A stretch of DNA of 64,000 bases, taken from Gnetum montanum. Lineage: Eukaryota; Streptophyta; Gnetopsida; Gnetales; Gnetaceae. The position numbers and the translations under genes were made by a program. Location of the stretch: positions 2,075,376-2,139,375 of the forward strand of contig MNCI01004872.1 in NCBI GenBank assembly GCA_015680685.1, given 5' to 3'. Under the pieces are notes generated by a model that worked only from the letters and a program-made list of their open reading frames with translations, did no database searches and was not told where the DNA came from. Shown piece after piece: positions 10,200-20,718 of the stretch (positions are counted from its first letter, which is position 1; every line of letters begins with the position of its first letter).

Positions 10200-11017
10200 T
10201 AGCTTAAGATAAGACAGATCTTCCTTACCTAATAGTACATGGTCTTATCCCCATGTCTTTACATAGTGATGTGAGTCTTCATTCATCAAGGAGCTTGGTA
10301 AAGGCATTTGCAAGTTAACCTTCTATCCTAAATTCCTCTAGCTTAACATTGCCAAGTTATGTATGTTCTCTTATGAAATGATGTCAAACTTCAATATGCT
10401 TAGTTTGAGAGTGTTGAATTGGATTTTTTGTCATGCTAATAGCACTATTATTATTACAAAAAATAGGTTTTTTTTTTATTTGATTCCCAAATCCTTGAGT
10501 ATTTCGTGCATAGAAATTTCCAACTAAAATATATTTTGCTTCTACTATAGATAGGCCATGGATTTTTAATTCTTGGTTGTCTAAGAGATAAGAATCTACT
10601 CTAGAAAGAATCAGCTAACACTTACGCTTCAACGATCATCCATATAGTCTACCCAGTCTATATCACAATATCCAGCAAGATCAATTGTGGAGCCCCTTAT
10701 CCAAAATCTTCTTTATAACCTTTAAGTTTGATTCTTTGGAATTATCTTGATACGTAGCACATACACCAACACTTAGAGCAATATTAGGTATTACTAGAAG
10801 TTAGATGGAGTAGGCTACTAATCATACCTTTAGAGAGTTTGTGATCAACCAATTTACCTCATTCATCTTTATTGAGCTTAAGATGTGCAGTCATTAGTGT
10901 TATCTTAGCTTTAACTTCTGCTAGACTAAATTTTTGTAATAGATTTTTGATGGTTTTTTTTCATATAAGGGTTCCTTTGTTAGTTTGACTAATTTGAAAT
11001 ATGAGGAAGTTGTTTAG
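10200..11017 (-). pseudogene. Copia A RT C-terminus and RNase H remnant
   Basis: The minus-strand translation gives a late RT stretch near 10860-11010, including SQTNKGTLI and SLAEVKAKITLMTAHLK. The GSLLYLTATRPDI-like region follows, and then RNase H: AEYI, then NNNSAISMTKNPIQHSQTKHIE at about 10380-10470, and the A.AFTK.L ending near 10280-10310. All are typical of copia pol C-termini. Frameshifts and stops are frequent. The right edge at 11013-11017 is the TTTAG target duplication of B. Confidence 0.82.
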
Positions 11018-11358
11018 TTTTGACCTTTTGGTATATCATAATGTTAAAAAAAATGGAGTACAAGAATATTTGTGTGATTGTTGTGATTGTAGGACAAAGT
11101 ACATTGGACACACAAGAAGAAGATGAGATGACACATATAAAGAAATGTCAAAATAAAGATCTTAGAGATCAATATGAAGCCTACATTGATGACAAGGAAC
11201 AAACTAGTTTAGAAAAAAAAAGCTTAAAGGAGAAGGACATCTACAAGGTCTTAAGTGAATATGCAAGAATTCAAAGATATTGGACAAGGAACAAAGACTT
11301 CAAAGCTTATCTCAAAGGTCAGAAGGAAACCTTAGCATTGAGGGATTATTTTCAGTAA

Positions 11359-11575
11359 AGACATCTTGTACAAATAGTATACATCTACTACCAAGTGAAG
11401 ACATCTCCAAGAAATAGTAGATGTCTTAGCAGAATTGAAGGTAGCATAGGAGAAGATGTCTCTAGAAAATAGTATATGTCATTTTAGAGAGAAAGATGTC
11501 TTTCATGAGAAGAATATGTCTTTCTGGAATAAAGGTCCATTGCAGAAAGATGTCTTAGTCTTAGAGAAGACATCT
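11359..11575. promoter_or_regulatory. Phased AGAYRTCT box array, element B, 5' LTR
   Basis: The clearest array. Boxes start at 11359, 11379, 11399, 11419, then 11454, 11474, 11494, 11514, then 11548, 11568. Steps are 20 bp within groups, 34-35 bp between groups. Seven of ten are exact AGATGTCT or AGACATCT; 11379 (ATACATCT), 11474 (ATATGTCA) and 11514 (ATATGTCT) are degenerate. Neighbouring boxes often face each other. At 20 bp the boxes fall about two helical turns apart. A TATA-like TATAAGAAG at 11635-11643 follows 60 bp downstream. Confidence 0.82.
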
Positions 11576-11634
11576 CTAGTTATTATTAATTAGCCATTGC
11601 ATAAATTTTGAGGTGATTTTGGAAACATATTGGC

Positions 11635-11643
11635 TATAAGAAG
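11635..11643 (+). promoter_or_regulatory. TATA box in element B 5' LTR
   Basis: TATAAGAAG, conserved in the 3' LTR at about 21339. It lies 60 bp after the last phased box. Confidence 0.5.
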
Positions 11644-12181
11644 ACTTCATTCTCATTGGGAAATGTGCAAGCATTATGTACTATCAATTGTATTCACCAA
11701 GCAATCATTGTAAGCAATCATTGTAATCATTGTTGCTCTTCATTGCATAATATTTTATCTTTTTTAATTGGTTGAAGTGAGATGTACTTCAAAGTATAAG
11801 GATCAGCAAACTTAGTTGCATTCTTTCTGTATGATTTTTGTTCTATTTTGTTACCCTACAGGGTTGATGTGCTTCTTGTAAGAAGGCATCTTGCTTGAGC
11901 TTGTCGAGATCCTATGGGATTGAGTATTTGTGTAGTGCCATAATACTATGGAGTGAAGCTCAAGTTGTAAAGGTTGTGGAATCTTAGAAATCACATTCTA
12001 AGCTTGTCAAGACCTTACAAGTATGAGTGGATTCATAGCATCAAATCACACTGAAGTGGAGCTTAGAATTTGTACAAGGTATGGCATCCTTCAAACCACA
12101 TTTGAGAGCAACAAAGTCTAGAGGTATGCACTTGAAATGCTGATGATAGAAGTTACTCTAGTAGTTTCTAATTATTAGAGT

Positions 12182-12420
12182 GGTTACTCTAGTAGTTACT
12201 CTAATTATTAGAGTGGTTGCTCTAGCGATTACTCTAGCAACTACTCTAATTATTAGAGTGGTTACTCTAGCAGTTACTCTAATTATTAGAGTGGTTACTT
12301 TAGCAGTTACTCTAATTATTAGAGTGGTTACTCTAGTAGTTATTCTAATTATTAGAGTGGTTACTCTACTAGTTATTCTAATTATTAGAGCAGTTACTCT
12401 AATTATTAAAGTAGTTACTC
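12182..12420. repeat. 33-bp tandem array of palindromic units in U3
   Basis: Units begin GGTTACTCTAG at 12182, 12215 (longer, 45 bp), 12260, 12293, 12326 and 12359, then degenerate to about 12420. Each unit contains ACTCTAG and the perfect 15-base palindrome CTCTAATTATTAGAG or a close variant. The array ends about 10 bp before the TATA box, the position of a promoter-proximal enhancer. It gives open frames on both strands by periodicity; I do not regard those as genes. Confidence 0.88.
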
Positions 12421-12427
12421 CCAAGCC

Positions 12428-12435
12428 TATAAATA
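12428..12435 (+). promoter_or_regulatory. TATA box of Athila-like LTR 1
   Basis: TATAAATA, the same octamer as at 28608 and 34788 in the related LTRs, at the point where U3 divergence changes to R-U5 similarity. Confidence 0.75.
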
Positions 12436-13195
12436 CAATGCCCAAGCACATAATTGGGAAGAAAAAAAGAAAAAGTCTTTTAACAGTCAAGTAGAAAAAC
12501 TCTTGTAGTTTTTTTGAAAGTTAGATTATTTTCCAAGTGCCCACAATAGGAGGTCTAAGTGTGGATGGATCTTTATTTGAACATTGTGTATCTAAACACA
12601 CCTTATGTACAGCAATAAAGATGAGCTCTTTGATTCATCCTTGCAGCACTTGAGATTTTTTTTCTTATGCATTTCTTTTATTTTATTTTCTTATGCATTT
12701 ATTTTATTTTATTTTATTTTATGAACTTTACATTTCTATTATTAGCACGATTAGTTATTTTGATCAAATAAGCAACTTGTTAAATTACACAAGCACAACC
12801 ACTTTAGGATTTTGGTAACCCAGTAATGATTAGCGTTTGGTAATCCTAGCTGTGTTGCATTGGTTCAAGATGTGTATAGCAAGTGGGAATGGATGCTAGT
12901 GTTAGGATTAGTTAGAACTTAGTTAATGAGTATTTAAGTTAAATTAGTCACTTAGTTACCTCTCTCCTTCCCTACTAGTGCAGGACATAAACACATAAAA
13001 GCTATAAAAATCATATGCCTCAAGCTTACTTAACCATACAATCATGACATACAGGTAAGCTTGGGAAGACAATGATCAACTAATCCATCCTTGTTCCACA
13101 AGGGCGCATAAGCACTTAGTCCTTGGAATTCAACCATAGTGTGCATGAAACACTCATATTTGTATGATTGAGCGTAGGTACCTCGTCTCTCATCA

Positions 13196-13215
13196 TTGGC
13201 ACCATTGTCAGGGAC
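13196..13215 (+). promoter_or_regulatory. Primer binding site, Athila-like element 1
   Basis: TTGGCACCATTGTCAGGGAC directly after the LTR end. It matches the TTGGCGCCGTTGCCGGGG-type site seen in Athila/Tat elements, with C-to-T and G-to-A changes. Confidence 0.8.
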
Positions 13216-13331
13216 TTAGTTGTTTGTGCACTAACTAGAACATAGGAAATCATTTACATCATTGGAACAAACCCTTAGGATTGATTGAGAAAATAATAAA
13301 CAAGAATACATTGCACACTAAACAGAAAAGT

Positions 13332-15070
13332 ATGTCTCCTTCTTCGTACGAAAGCGCCTCACCACCTAGGTCTAAAATAGGAAACAGTCAGTAGAGTAAT
13401 ACACATGACGTTGATCCATCAGTCCCTCAACAAGTTTGAGTGGCATATATTCATCCTGATGAGCATATACCAAACTTCACCTTTATTCTCCATCAAGACA
13501 AACAACTACATTGGCGAGACTTAGAAGGCAATATAGTGTTACCTCCCAATCGTTTTGTCCTGAGCATGCTTCTTCATGCTCTTACACGAATTGCCATGCC
13601 ACACTTATAGGTAGAATACGTTGTACAAGATCATGACTCAAGATCATACCATTTCATAGAGGCACAACGTCAAAGGGACTTGCAATAGGAGAGACATCAT
13701 AACATAGGTTCTGATACCCATGGGCACAAAGCATCCAAAAAAGGAACATGAACTCATGATAAAGGTGGACATTCTAATCATAATCATGATCGGGGCCAAG
13801 ACTGCAGAAGAGAAGGTAGCAGACATTGTCATGATGATGGTTCTCCTTCTTCTTCACCTTCATCATCTCCTTCACCCTCTCCTTCAATATCTAGACATAG
13901 TCATAAAGAAAAAGACCATGGGGATAAAGGTAGCCAAAGTGGAAGTCATAGACAAGATAGCCAAGAAAGGGGATGAGGGCACTCTAGAGAGTCACAACAT
14001 AGAAGAAAGGATAGTAGGAAACAATGTAGGCATCATAGATGCAATGGACAAGATGATCATGATGAACCTTTACTCACTACTTTAAGTATGTTAGACATAA
14101 CTAAGGCTGTTAGAATTCCAACAAGGCACCAGAAGGATAGTAGGATCAAGAGATTAGATATGAACAACATCCCATGATTTGAAGGGGGATACAACGCTGA
14201 TCCTCATAATAATTTACAAGAATTCCATGATGCATGTGCCTTGCAAAAAATAGAGAAAAAATGGCAAAAACTTAATTTTTTCCCATGGACATTAGTTAAA
14301 AAAGAGGAAATTTGGTACCACTCGTTAAAATTGAAATCCATTCGTAGGTGGAGTACTATTTTAGAACTATTTAATGACAAGTACCAAACATACTCTTGAG
14401 TGTTTAACTTGTGAAAGAAAATCCAAGGTTGGAAACAAGGAGGACATAAACCCTTGGATGTTGTCATGAGCTGATACTATGCATTGTTACATTGTTGTCC
14501 TAGCTAGATTAATTCGCAAAGGGATCAACTGTGCCATCTCGTAGATGGGCTTAGGCATGAAACAGGAAGAACCCTCGGGACTTATGCCCAAGGGAGACTA
14601 TTCGAGCTTAGGTCCCATCAAATTCAAAGACTATTGAAGCAAGTTGCTAAGGAAGAAGGTGAGCTATGGAAGAGAGAAAGTATGGTAGAGTATAACTAAG
14701 ATCCTTCCCTTCAGAAGAGGGTAGTAAGATTTTGTGAGGATGAAGAAGAGTCACCACTCGAAGAGATTGTGAATAGGAAAACTTTTCCTATCCAAAAGAT
14801 GACATTAGAAGTTTTGGCAAAGTTAGACCAAATGTGGGATTCCCTAGACAATAGATTTCAAACTATTCTTAAAATAGTAAAGGAGTTTGGAGTTCAAGGT
14901 AGTGAGAAAAGAAAAAAAAAGAGAAGCTGAACATGCATGTAGAAAGGGTAAGGGAAAAGTTGCAACAATTGAAGAGGTTGTAGATTCAGAAATAGACAAT
15001 GATAGTGGATGTGAGATATGTTAATATGACCATCCTAAGGGATGTTTCCCTATAATCTCACATCTACAGG
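13332..15070 (+). pseudogene. Gag of Athila-like element 1
   Basis: Starts MSPSSYESASPP at 13332, paralleling the gag at 29472. Recognisable in order: HPDEHIPNFTF, a Ser/Pro/His-rich linker (13840-13900), RLDMNNIP and FEGGYNAD (14150-14200), the central WSTILELFNDKYQ (14340-14390), coiled-coil-like QVAKEEGEL (14640), a Lys-rich segment (14920) and a Gln/Pro/Tyr-rich tail running on past 15130. Many stops replace Trp, Gln or Arg codons; frameshifts are present. It would have been the capsid protein. Confidence 0.8.
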
Positions 15071-15739
15071 AGTCTGGGGTGTATGCACTCAACCCATGAT
15101 TAAACAAGAGGCAAACACCCCGAAGGTTACCTTATCCTCAAGGTAACCTAAGGCAGTTCCACCAACCCCTAACATATTATCCCAGTGGAACTCCACCACA
15201 ACTGATTGAGCAATATCAATAGTGGTAGCATCCACAATCATGGGGAATGCCACCACAAAGGCAACAGTATCCTTATCGGCAACTTGACCCGTATGGATGT
15301 TACGTGCAGCAGCCAATCTCCCCACATGACTCTACTAGTCACATCACTCCTCAACCTCACTACCAAGCCCACTAGTATTATGGGACTCCTCTTCTAGAGG
15401 TGAAATTCTACAATCATATCATCCTTCTCATCCGACCACATCTCTTCCACCAATAGCTCCACTACCACCTACTCCCATGATGCAAGGTGAAATCCCTACC
15501 CAATCATAGTAATGTAACACCACGAGGGCTGTTAACTCTCAATCTACTATTGGTTCCAAAAATCACATGAAGAAAATACCTTTTTCTAGAACCAACAGTC
15601 CAACCAAGCCCTTACAATCACAAGCGGCTAATTCCTTAGATGCCTCAGTATCAATCAGAACTTCAGAGCCCCCTTCAACCCAATCACTGCACTCAACACA
15701 TACGGTCATGCTAACACATGTTGTTACCGATTAAATCAA

Positions 15740-16202
15740 AGCTAGCCACCTTTCCAAAAAATTCTCTAATCCTAGGAGTCCTCTGATATACTTACAAATT
15801 GCTAAAAATGCATCATGCAAGGCTCTTTTAGATTCAAGTTCTGGTGTCAACTTGATTTCTCAAGAAATGTACAAGGCTTAGAACCTGCCTCCATTGAAAA
15901 ATAGCAACATCCATCTAGAGTTGGCCAACTAGTCCATCACTATCCCATTGAGATTGGTGGAAGACATTGTTACCACTATTTGTGAGTGGTCATATCCAGC
16001 TAACTTCCTAGTGATTCAGGTAAACAACGGTAAGGGGGACTTCCCAATCATAATGAGAAGAGCATGGCTAAGCACCATTGATGCACACCTAGGAATCCAT
16101 GATATTTCCTTAGAAATATCAAAGGAAAATACATTCAAAAAGATTGAGAAGATGAAAGTTTCATGCATCGCATACAGTGACATAGGATATAATTACGTGT
16201 AG
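15740..16202 (+). pseudogene. Aspartic protease of Athila-like element 1
   Basis: The translation shows ALLDSSSGVNLISQEMY at about 15820-15880, the retropepsin active-site region, but the DSG triad reads DSS. NNGKGDFPIIMRRAWLSTID (about 16020-16080) and the end at IAYSDIGYNYV follow. It is collinear with 32030-32590 and 59290-59706. The changed Gly and stops argue against activity. Confidence 0.82.
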
Positions 16203-16283
16203 AGGTTATGGTTTGTGCAAAATTTAGCATTGCCTGCATGTTTAGGGTATAATTACGTGTAGAGGTTATGGTTTGTGCAAAAT
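16188..16283. repeat. 60-bp tandem duplication at the broken end of element 1
   Basis: 16188-16223 recurs at 16248-16283, exactly 60 bp later; the shared 36 bases include AATTACGTGTAGAGGTTATG. The second copy joins the leader of element B gag. Such a duplication at a deletion breakpoint suggests error-prone end repair. Confidence 0.85.
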
Positions 16284-16312
16284 CCATGATCATCAACTTC
16301 AAATAGTGAACA

Positions 16313-19140
16313 ATGGAGGGGACATCTTATACAAATCCACCCATGTTTGATGGATTCAACTTCACCTATTGGAAAGATAGGATTCCTCGAATCCATTGAA
16401 TTTGAAGTTTGAAAGTCAATCCTTGAAGGCTACACTCCTCTTGTCAACAACTCCACCAGGATCATCAAGCCCCACAACAAATGGATACAAGAGAAGAAAG
16501 ATAAGTTCATGTCTAATTCAAAAGAAAAGATTCATTTATATTTTGCTTTGAAATAAATATGAATTTAATAGAGTAGCAGGATGTAAATGGCTAAAGAAAT
16601 TTGACAAACATTAGAAGCTACTTATGAAGGAACCTCTATTGTCAAGCAATCTAGGTTGTTAGTTTTGCAAAGTAAATACAATAAGCTTAAAATGAGAGAA
16701 GGTGAGAAAATAAAATATTACTTCTCTAGAGAAAATGATATTGTTATAGCTATTAGAGGTATCATTAAAGATTTTCTCAAGAGTGATGTCATCATCAAAA
16801 TAATAAGAACTCTTCAACCAGAGTTCAAACCAAAGGTCACAGTTATGAAATCCCATTTCCAGATGTCATAGAAAACATCAAATATACATTATATTAAACA
16901 TTATGCATAAAAATACAATATACCAAATGTCAAATATATGTAACATTCAACATTATGCATCAAATAAATAATAAGGTGTCACATCCCCATTCCCAAATGA
17001 TCTTGTTGCCTAATGAAGATGGTGTCTCTTCATTATAAGTGTTATTTTCATTTTAACAAGATCTGAAAGGCTAGTTGTGATTAAGACCAAAAAGGGCATT
17101 TTGTAATAATAGACATGTATCTTGAGGTAACCTTTGGAGATTTGACCAAAGGCATTTTACCTAGGGTTAGAGGTCGTGCTAGGCATGGAGTGGTAGAGCC
17201 AGTATAGGCACGTCATAGGAAGTCAGGTGAAATGGGACAAGAAGTGGACTAGCCATTCCTTTTGGTCAGGTTATAAGCCCAACCATGGTGGTAGTGTTGG
17301 ATTGCTTCTAAGGGATAGATTCCCAAGGAAGAAAACCCTAAGGAACACTTTGAGCACGATCCGAATACATTATTCCATATCAATAAAGCATTCTTTTCTT
17401 TCTTTTTCTACATTTTTCCTATTATTCTCTATATATATAATGTCAAATATTGCATAAATTTTCCATTTGGTATATATTTCTCATATGCATAATTTCTAAT
17501 ATATCATATATTTGATGTTTTCCATGACATTCAAGGATGGGATGTTACACAAGAAAAGTGCAGAAAGAGAAAGAAAAGAATGCTTTATTAATATGGAATA
17601 GTATATCCAAATCATGCTCTAAGAATGTTTGTTGGGGTTTTCTTCCTTTGACATCTATCCCTTAGAGGCAACCTAGCACAACCACCATGATTAGGCCCAT
17701 TATAGGCTAGAAGGGATGGCCAGTCCACTTCTTGTCCTACTTCACCTGGCTCTTGTGACTTGCCTATACCGGCTCCACCACTCCATGCCAGCACAACCTC
17801 TAAGCCCAAGAATAAATGCCTTAGGTCAAATCCCCAAAGGTTATCTCAAGAGATATTTTTGTTACTATAATGCATCCTTTCGAGCCTTAATTACAATTTC
17901 CCTTTCAAGTCTTATTATGATAATAATAATACCTTGTTATGAAGAAACATCACCTTCATTAAGCAGTAACATCATTTGGGAATGGGGACATGACAACAGC
18001 TATGGAAGAAATCAGATATTTCTCAACTTTGAAATTTGAAGAGCTTCAAAGTGCTCTCATTGCTTATGAAATGAATCTCATAAGTGAAGGATCCATCCAA
18101 GAAGATCCATTCATCTAAAGATTACCTTCAAGGAGAAGGATCTTGAGCATGATGAAGGTAGTGAGGTTGAGGTTGCCTTTCTCTCAAAAAAGCTACAATG
18201 ATTGATAATAAGAAGAAATAAGGGGCCATATCAGCAAAGATCCAATTTGTTCAAATGTAAAAAAAGGAGGTAAAAAAATCTTGAATTCTGACTTAGATTT
18301 TTCTTCTATAGAATGTTGGGTTTATGGAGGAAGAGGTCATATGGCCTCTAAATGTCCTAATGATAGCAAGATATAGCTAAAGAATAGATCCAATGATGAT
18401 GAATTAAAAAAGACTAACTTTTACACAAGTTGGGATGATGGTGAGCAAAGTGAAGAAGAAGCAAGAAACTCTACCAAAGATTCTCATCTCATATGCATGG
18501 CACTTATAGATGAAAATTCTTCACATATGGCTATAAAAGGTGGTAAGTGTGATGAAAGGTATAGTGAACTTATAGAAGAAATTCTTGTTCTAAATTATTT
18601 GCTTAGGAAGGTAAAGAAATTTTTAATTTATAAGCTAGATGTTATTCACACTAAAATGAAAGGAGAAATCTTATACATAAAAGTTGAGATTCAATAGCTA
18701 ACCTCTTTAAATAAGGATTTTAGAAAGTATCAAGAAGAAAAGACTCTTGACAAATAGCCAAAGAATATGGAGAAAGTCACATAAGAGGATGCAAGTTCAA
18801 GCTCAAGAATAGTCAAGTTTGATAATATTATTCATGAGGAGAATACTTTATTTATTTGTAAAAATTATGATTGTAAGAAAAAATTTAATATTCTCATGAT
18901 GATCAAAACAAGATTAACACTTGGTCTTGTCAAAAAGGCTTTGGTAAGAAAATTTTACAGGTAGTAGTAGTTGAAAAAAAGAAAGGAGTGGAGAGCTAAA
19001 AATTTCCTCAAAGAAATCATCAAGGATTCTTTCATAAAGAACATGAACAAATAGAGGCATCATATAAACAATCTAATGGACCGAAAAATGAGGAGGTTCT
19101 TCATGATTGAGGACCTCATCTCAAACTCCATAAATCTTCT
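16313..19140 (+). pseudogene. Gag of copia-type element B (interrupted)
   Basis: Starts MEGTSYTNPPMFDGFNFTYW at 16313, the FDG.N...WK start of copia gag. VLQSKYNKLKMREGEKI follows (16656-16720), then FKPKVTVM at 16826-16847, where the inverted pair interrupts. Gag resumes at 18001 with EIRYFSTLKFEELQSALIAY. A zinc knuckle, CWVYGGRGHMASKC (second Cys now Tyr), lies at 18315-18356. Beyond it is an acidic and Lys-rich region (18420-18700) and further degraded coding sequence to about 19140. Stops are frequent. No pol follows. Confidence 0.8.
16848..17995. repeat. Inverted pair of LTR-like repeats inserted in gag
   Basis: A 1148-bp insertion flanked by ACAGTTATG (16839-16847) and ACAGCTATG (17996-18004), a 9-bp target duplication with one change. 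It has the order A-B-A'-B'. B (about 16976-17410) and B' (about 17546-17995) are inverted copies of a 440-bp unit starting TGTCACATCCCCATTCCC and ending near an AATAAAGCATTCTTTTC signal. A (16866-16960) and A' (17440-17530) are inverted copies containing GAAAACATCAAATATA. B looks LTR-like (TGT start, AATAAA end), yet a 9-bp duplication is typical of Mutator-like DNA transposons. Origin unresolved. Confidence 0.65.
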
Positions 19141-20704
19141 TTTCTCACCTACAAGCAAGGTAAGTCAAGGTAAGTTTCCATCTATTTGCTTGCTAGAAAT
19201 TTTATAAGTACATGATTTAACAAGTCCAAATTATTTTTGAATCATGCTTATATTATTTATGGAATGATATGTCTAGATCAACAAATTGTTGGAATAATTA
19301 TTTAGAGTATCTCTTATATTCATTTTAAGTTTGATGCAATTGGTCTTATGAAAATATGTATTATAGCAATTGTAATAATTTCTTTTGGGCTTTTAAACTT
19401 GCATGGTCTGAACTTCTTGTGATCATCTATTCATTGGTTCTAAGCTCATGTCCTTTGGAATATTTTATCCATAGTCATGAATCTTAAGTAGACATATTTT
19501 TGAAAATTCTATTAATATTACTAATTGGAGATCTTAGTCTTCACATTTGATCCTAACATTGATCTATAGTTGTGGTACTTTGGTAATATATGACAATTAC
19601 TTCCTTGAAAAATACAAGATGATCCTAAAAGCCCAAGGAGAGCTGCACATGTGTAGCAGGAGCCTATTTCTCATTTTCATCTTGGAGGTCACCTATGTAA
19701 GGGGAGGCTTTGAAGGCTTTTTCCAAGAAACTCTCTAGTACAAAAATATCACATTCCAAAAATGAGCAAGAATTCATGTCATGCAAGGGTATGGTACAGT
19801 ATCCAAGGTAAAAGTAGAATTAAATCTTGGTTAAGATATCTTATAGATATTTTATCTTATCATATCTTTTGGTTACATTTGGTTACTATTTGAACATCTT
19901 GTTAACAATTTTTTTGGCTATTTTGGGTATCACTTATTTCCATTTGGTATTACTTTTACAAGCATGTCCTTTCTTTGTTGCCATATAATTACCTTCATGA
20001 TGCTTTTAAAGGAGTTGAGTATTGATGGAATCATGAAATATTGGTTGAACTAATGAGTTTATTGGTTCAAAAAGATAGGTTACTTGATCCTCATTACTTA
20101 AAAATTGGATTTGGATAAGGGGCAACTCCTATTTGTTTTGACATCTTTAGACCCTATGAAATTTCTGCTAAGAGATGCATTTTTTTTTTTTTTTTACTAA
20201 ATTTTTGCATCTCTATGATAATTTAGCTTGCTATGAATATATATTCCCTTGAGTACTCATATTTCTGTTATGAAGGCCTAGTAGGGAGTGATTGAAATTG
20301 GTTGGATATTTTACCTTGAACTTTCCCAAGATTATTGCAATCAATATGCATATCTTTAAAATTTCTTTATCTAAAAAATGATATATCTTTTATACAATGA
20401 GTATATGTGTTCTTAAAAACTTGTTTGGATGAAAATTGTGCTACTATGGATATCTTTTATGAAAATGGTATGCTATGATTAAATAATATTGGAATTATCA
20501 TGTCCTTTCTATTCCTTTTCAACAAAGGGGAGATTTTTTTTGTAATATTGGTCATGCATACTATATGATGTTGCTCTTTTATGATATCTCTTTAGAGATA
20601 GGTTTATTTGATTTATCCTTTTTGATGTTGTTCAAAATGGGGGAGAGATACATTTTGATATTTGCATGTCTACTAACCCATTTTCTTATGTTTTGAACAT
20701 CACC
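19141..20704 (+). other. Non-coding interior of element B
   Basis: No RT, integrase or RNase H motif in any frame. The stretch is T-rich with a long poly-T run near 20180-20203. The position where pol would stand is occupied by non-coding sequence. Confidence 0.6.
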
Positions 20705-20718
20705 AAAAAGGAGAAGAT
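20705..20718 (+). promoter_or_regulatory. Polypurine tract of element B
   Basis: AAAAAGGAGAAGAT immediately before the LTR start TGTTGACC, the usual copia arrangement. Confidence 0.8.

Larger units (their letters stand above)
11018..12140 (+). repeat. 5' LTR of element B (3' end lost)
   Basis: Near-parallel to 20719-21850 over its whole length (GTACAAGAATRTTTGTGTGA, the box array, the TTGAGCTTGT.GAGATCC phrase, CACATTCTAAGCT). It breaks off at 12140, where the Athila-like LTR starts. About 100 bp corresponding to 21850-21953 were not recovered on the far side. Confidence 0.88.
12141..13195 (+). repeat. 5' LTR of Athila-like element 1
   Basis: Starts TGATG, as the 28522 LTR does, and ends TCATCA before the PBS. 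From the TATA box onward it aligns with the 28522 LTR (GTGCCCACA.AGGAG, GGATCTTTATT, GGTAACCCAGTAA, AAGTGGGAATGGAT). Upstream of TATA the two have nothing in common: here there is a 33-bp palindromic tandem array. Confidence 0.85.
12141..16284 (+). mobile_element. Athila/Tat-like element 1 (3' half lost)
   Basis: A Ty3/gypsy element of the Athila/Tat type inserted in the 5' LTR of B. It has a 5' LTR (12141-13195), PBS (13196), gag (13332 on) and protease (to about 16200). It then ends at a 60-bp tandem duplication and passes directly into the leader of element B gag at about 16285. RT, integrase and the 3' LTR are missing, together with the last 100 bp of the B LTR, so one deletion probably removed both. 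Gag, protease and R-U5 are clearly related to the elements at 28522 and 57926. Confidence 0.85.

Noticed and set aside
11359-11575. CRISPR-like repeat-spacer pattern (8-bp box, 12-bp spacer)
   Set aside because: Boxes and spacers are far too short, orientation is mixed, there are no associated genes, and the arrays lie inside plant LTR promoters.
12158-12494. Long open frames on both strands at the palindromic array
   Set aside because: They are by-products of a 33-bp (multiple of three) tandem repeat without stops; the translations are simple repeats.
13720-14085. 121-codon frame inside Athila-like gag 1
   Set aside because: It is a shifted frame of the Ser/Pro/His linker; the real gag frame is recognised by comparison with 29472 and 57926.
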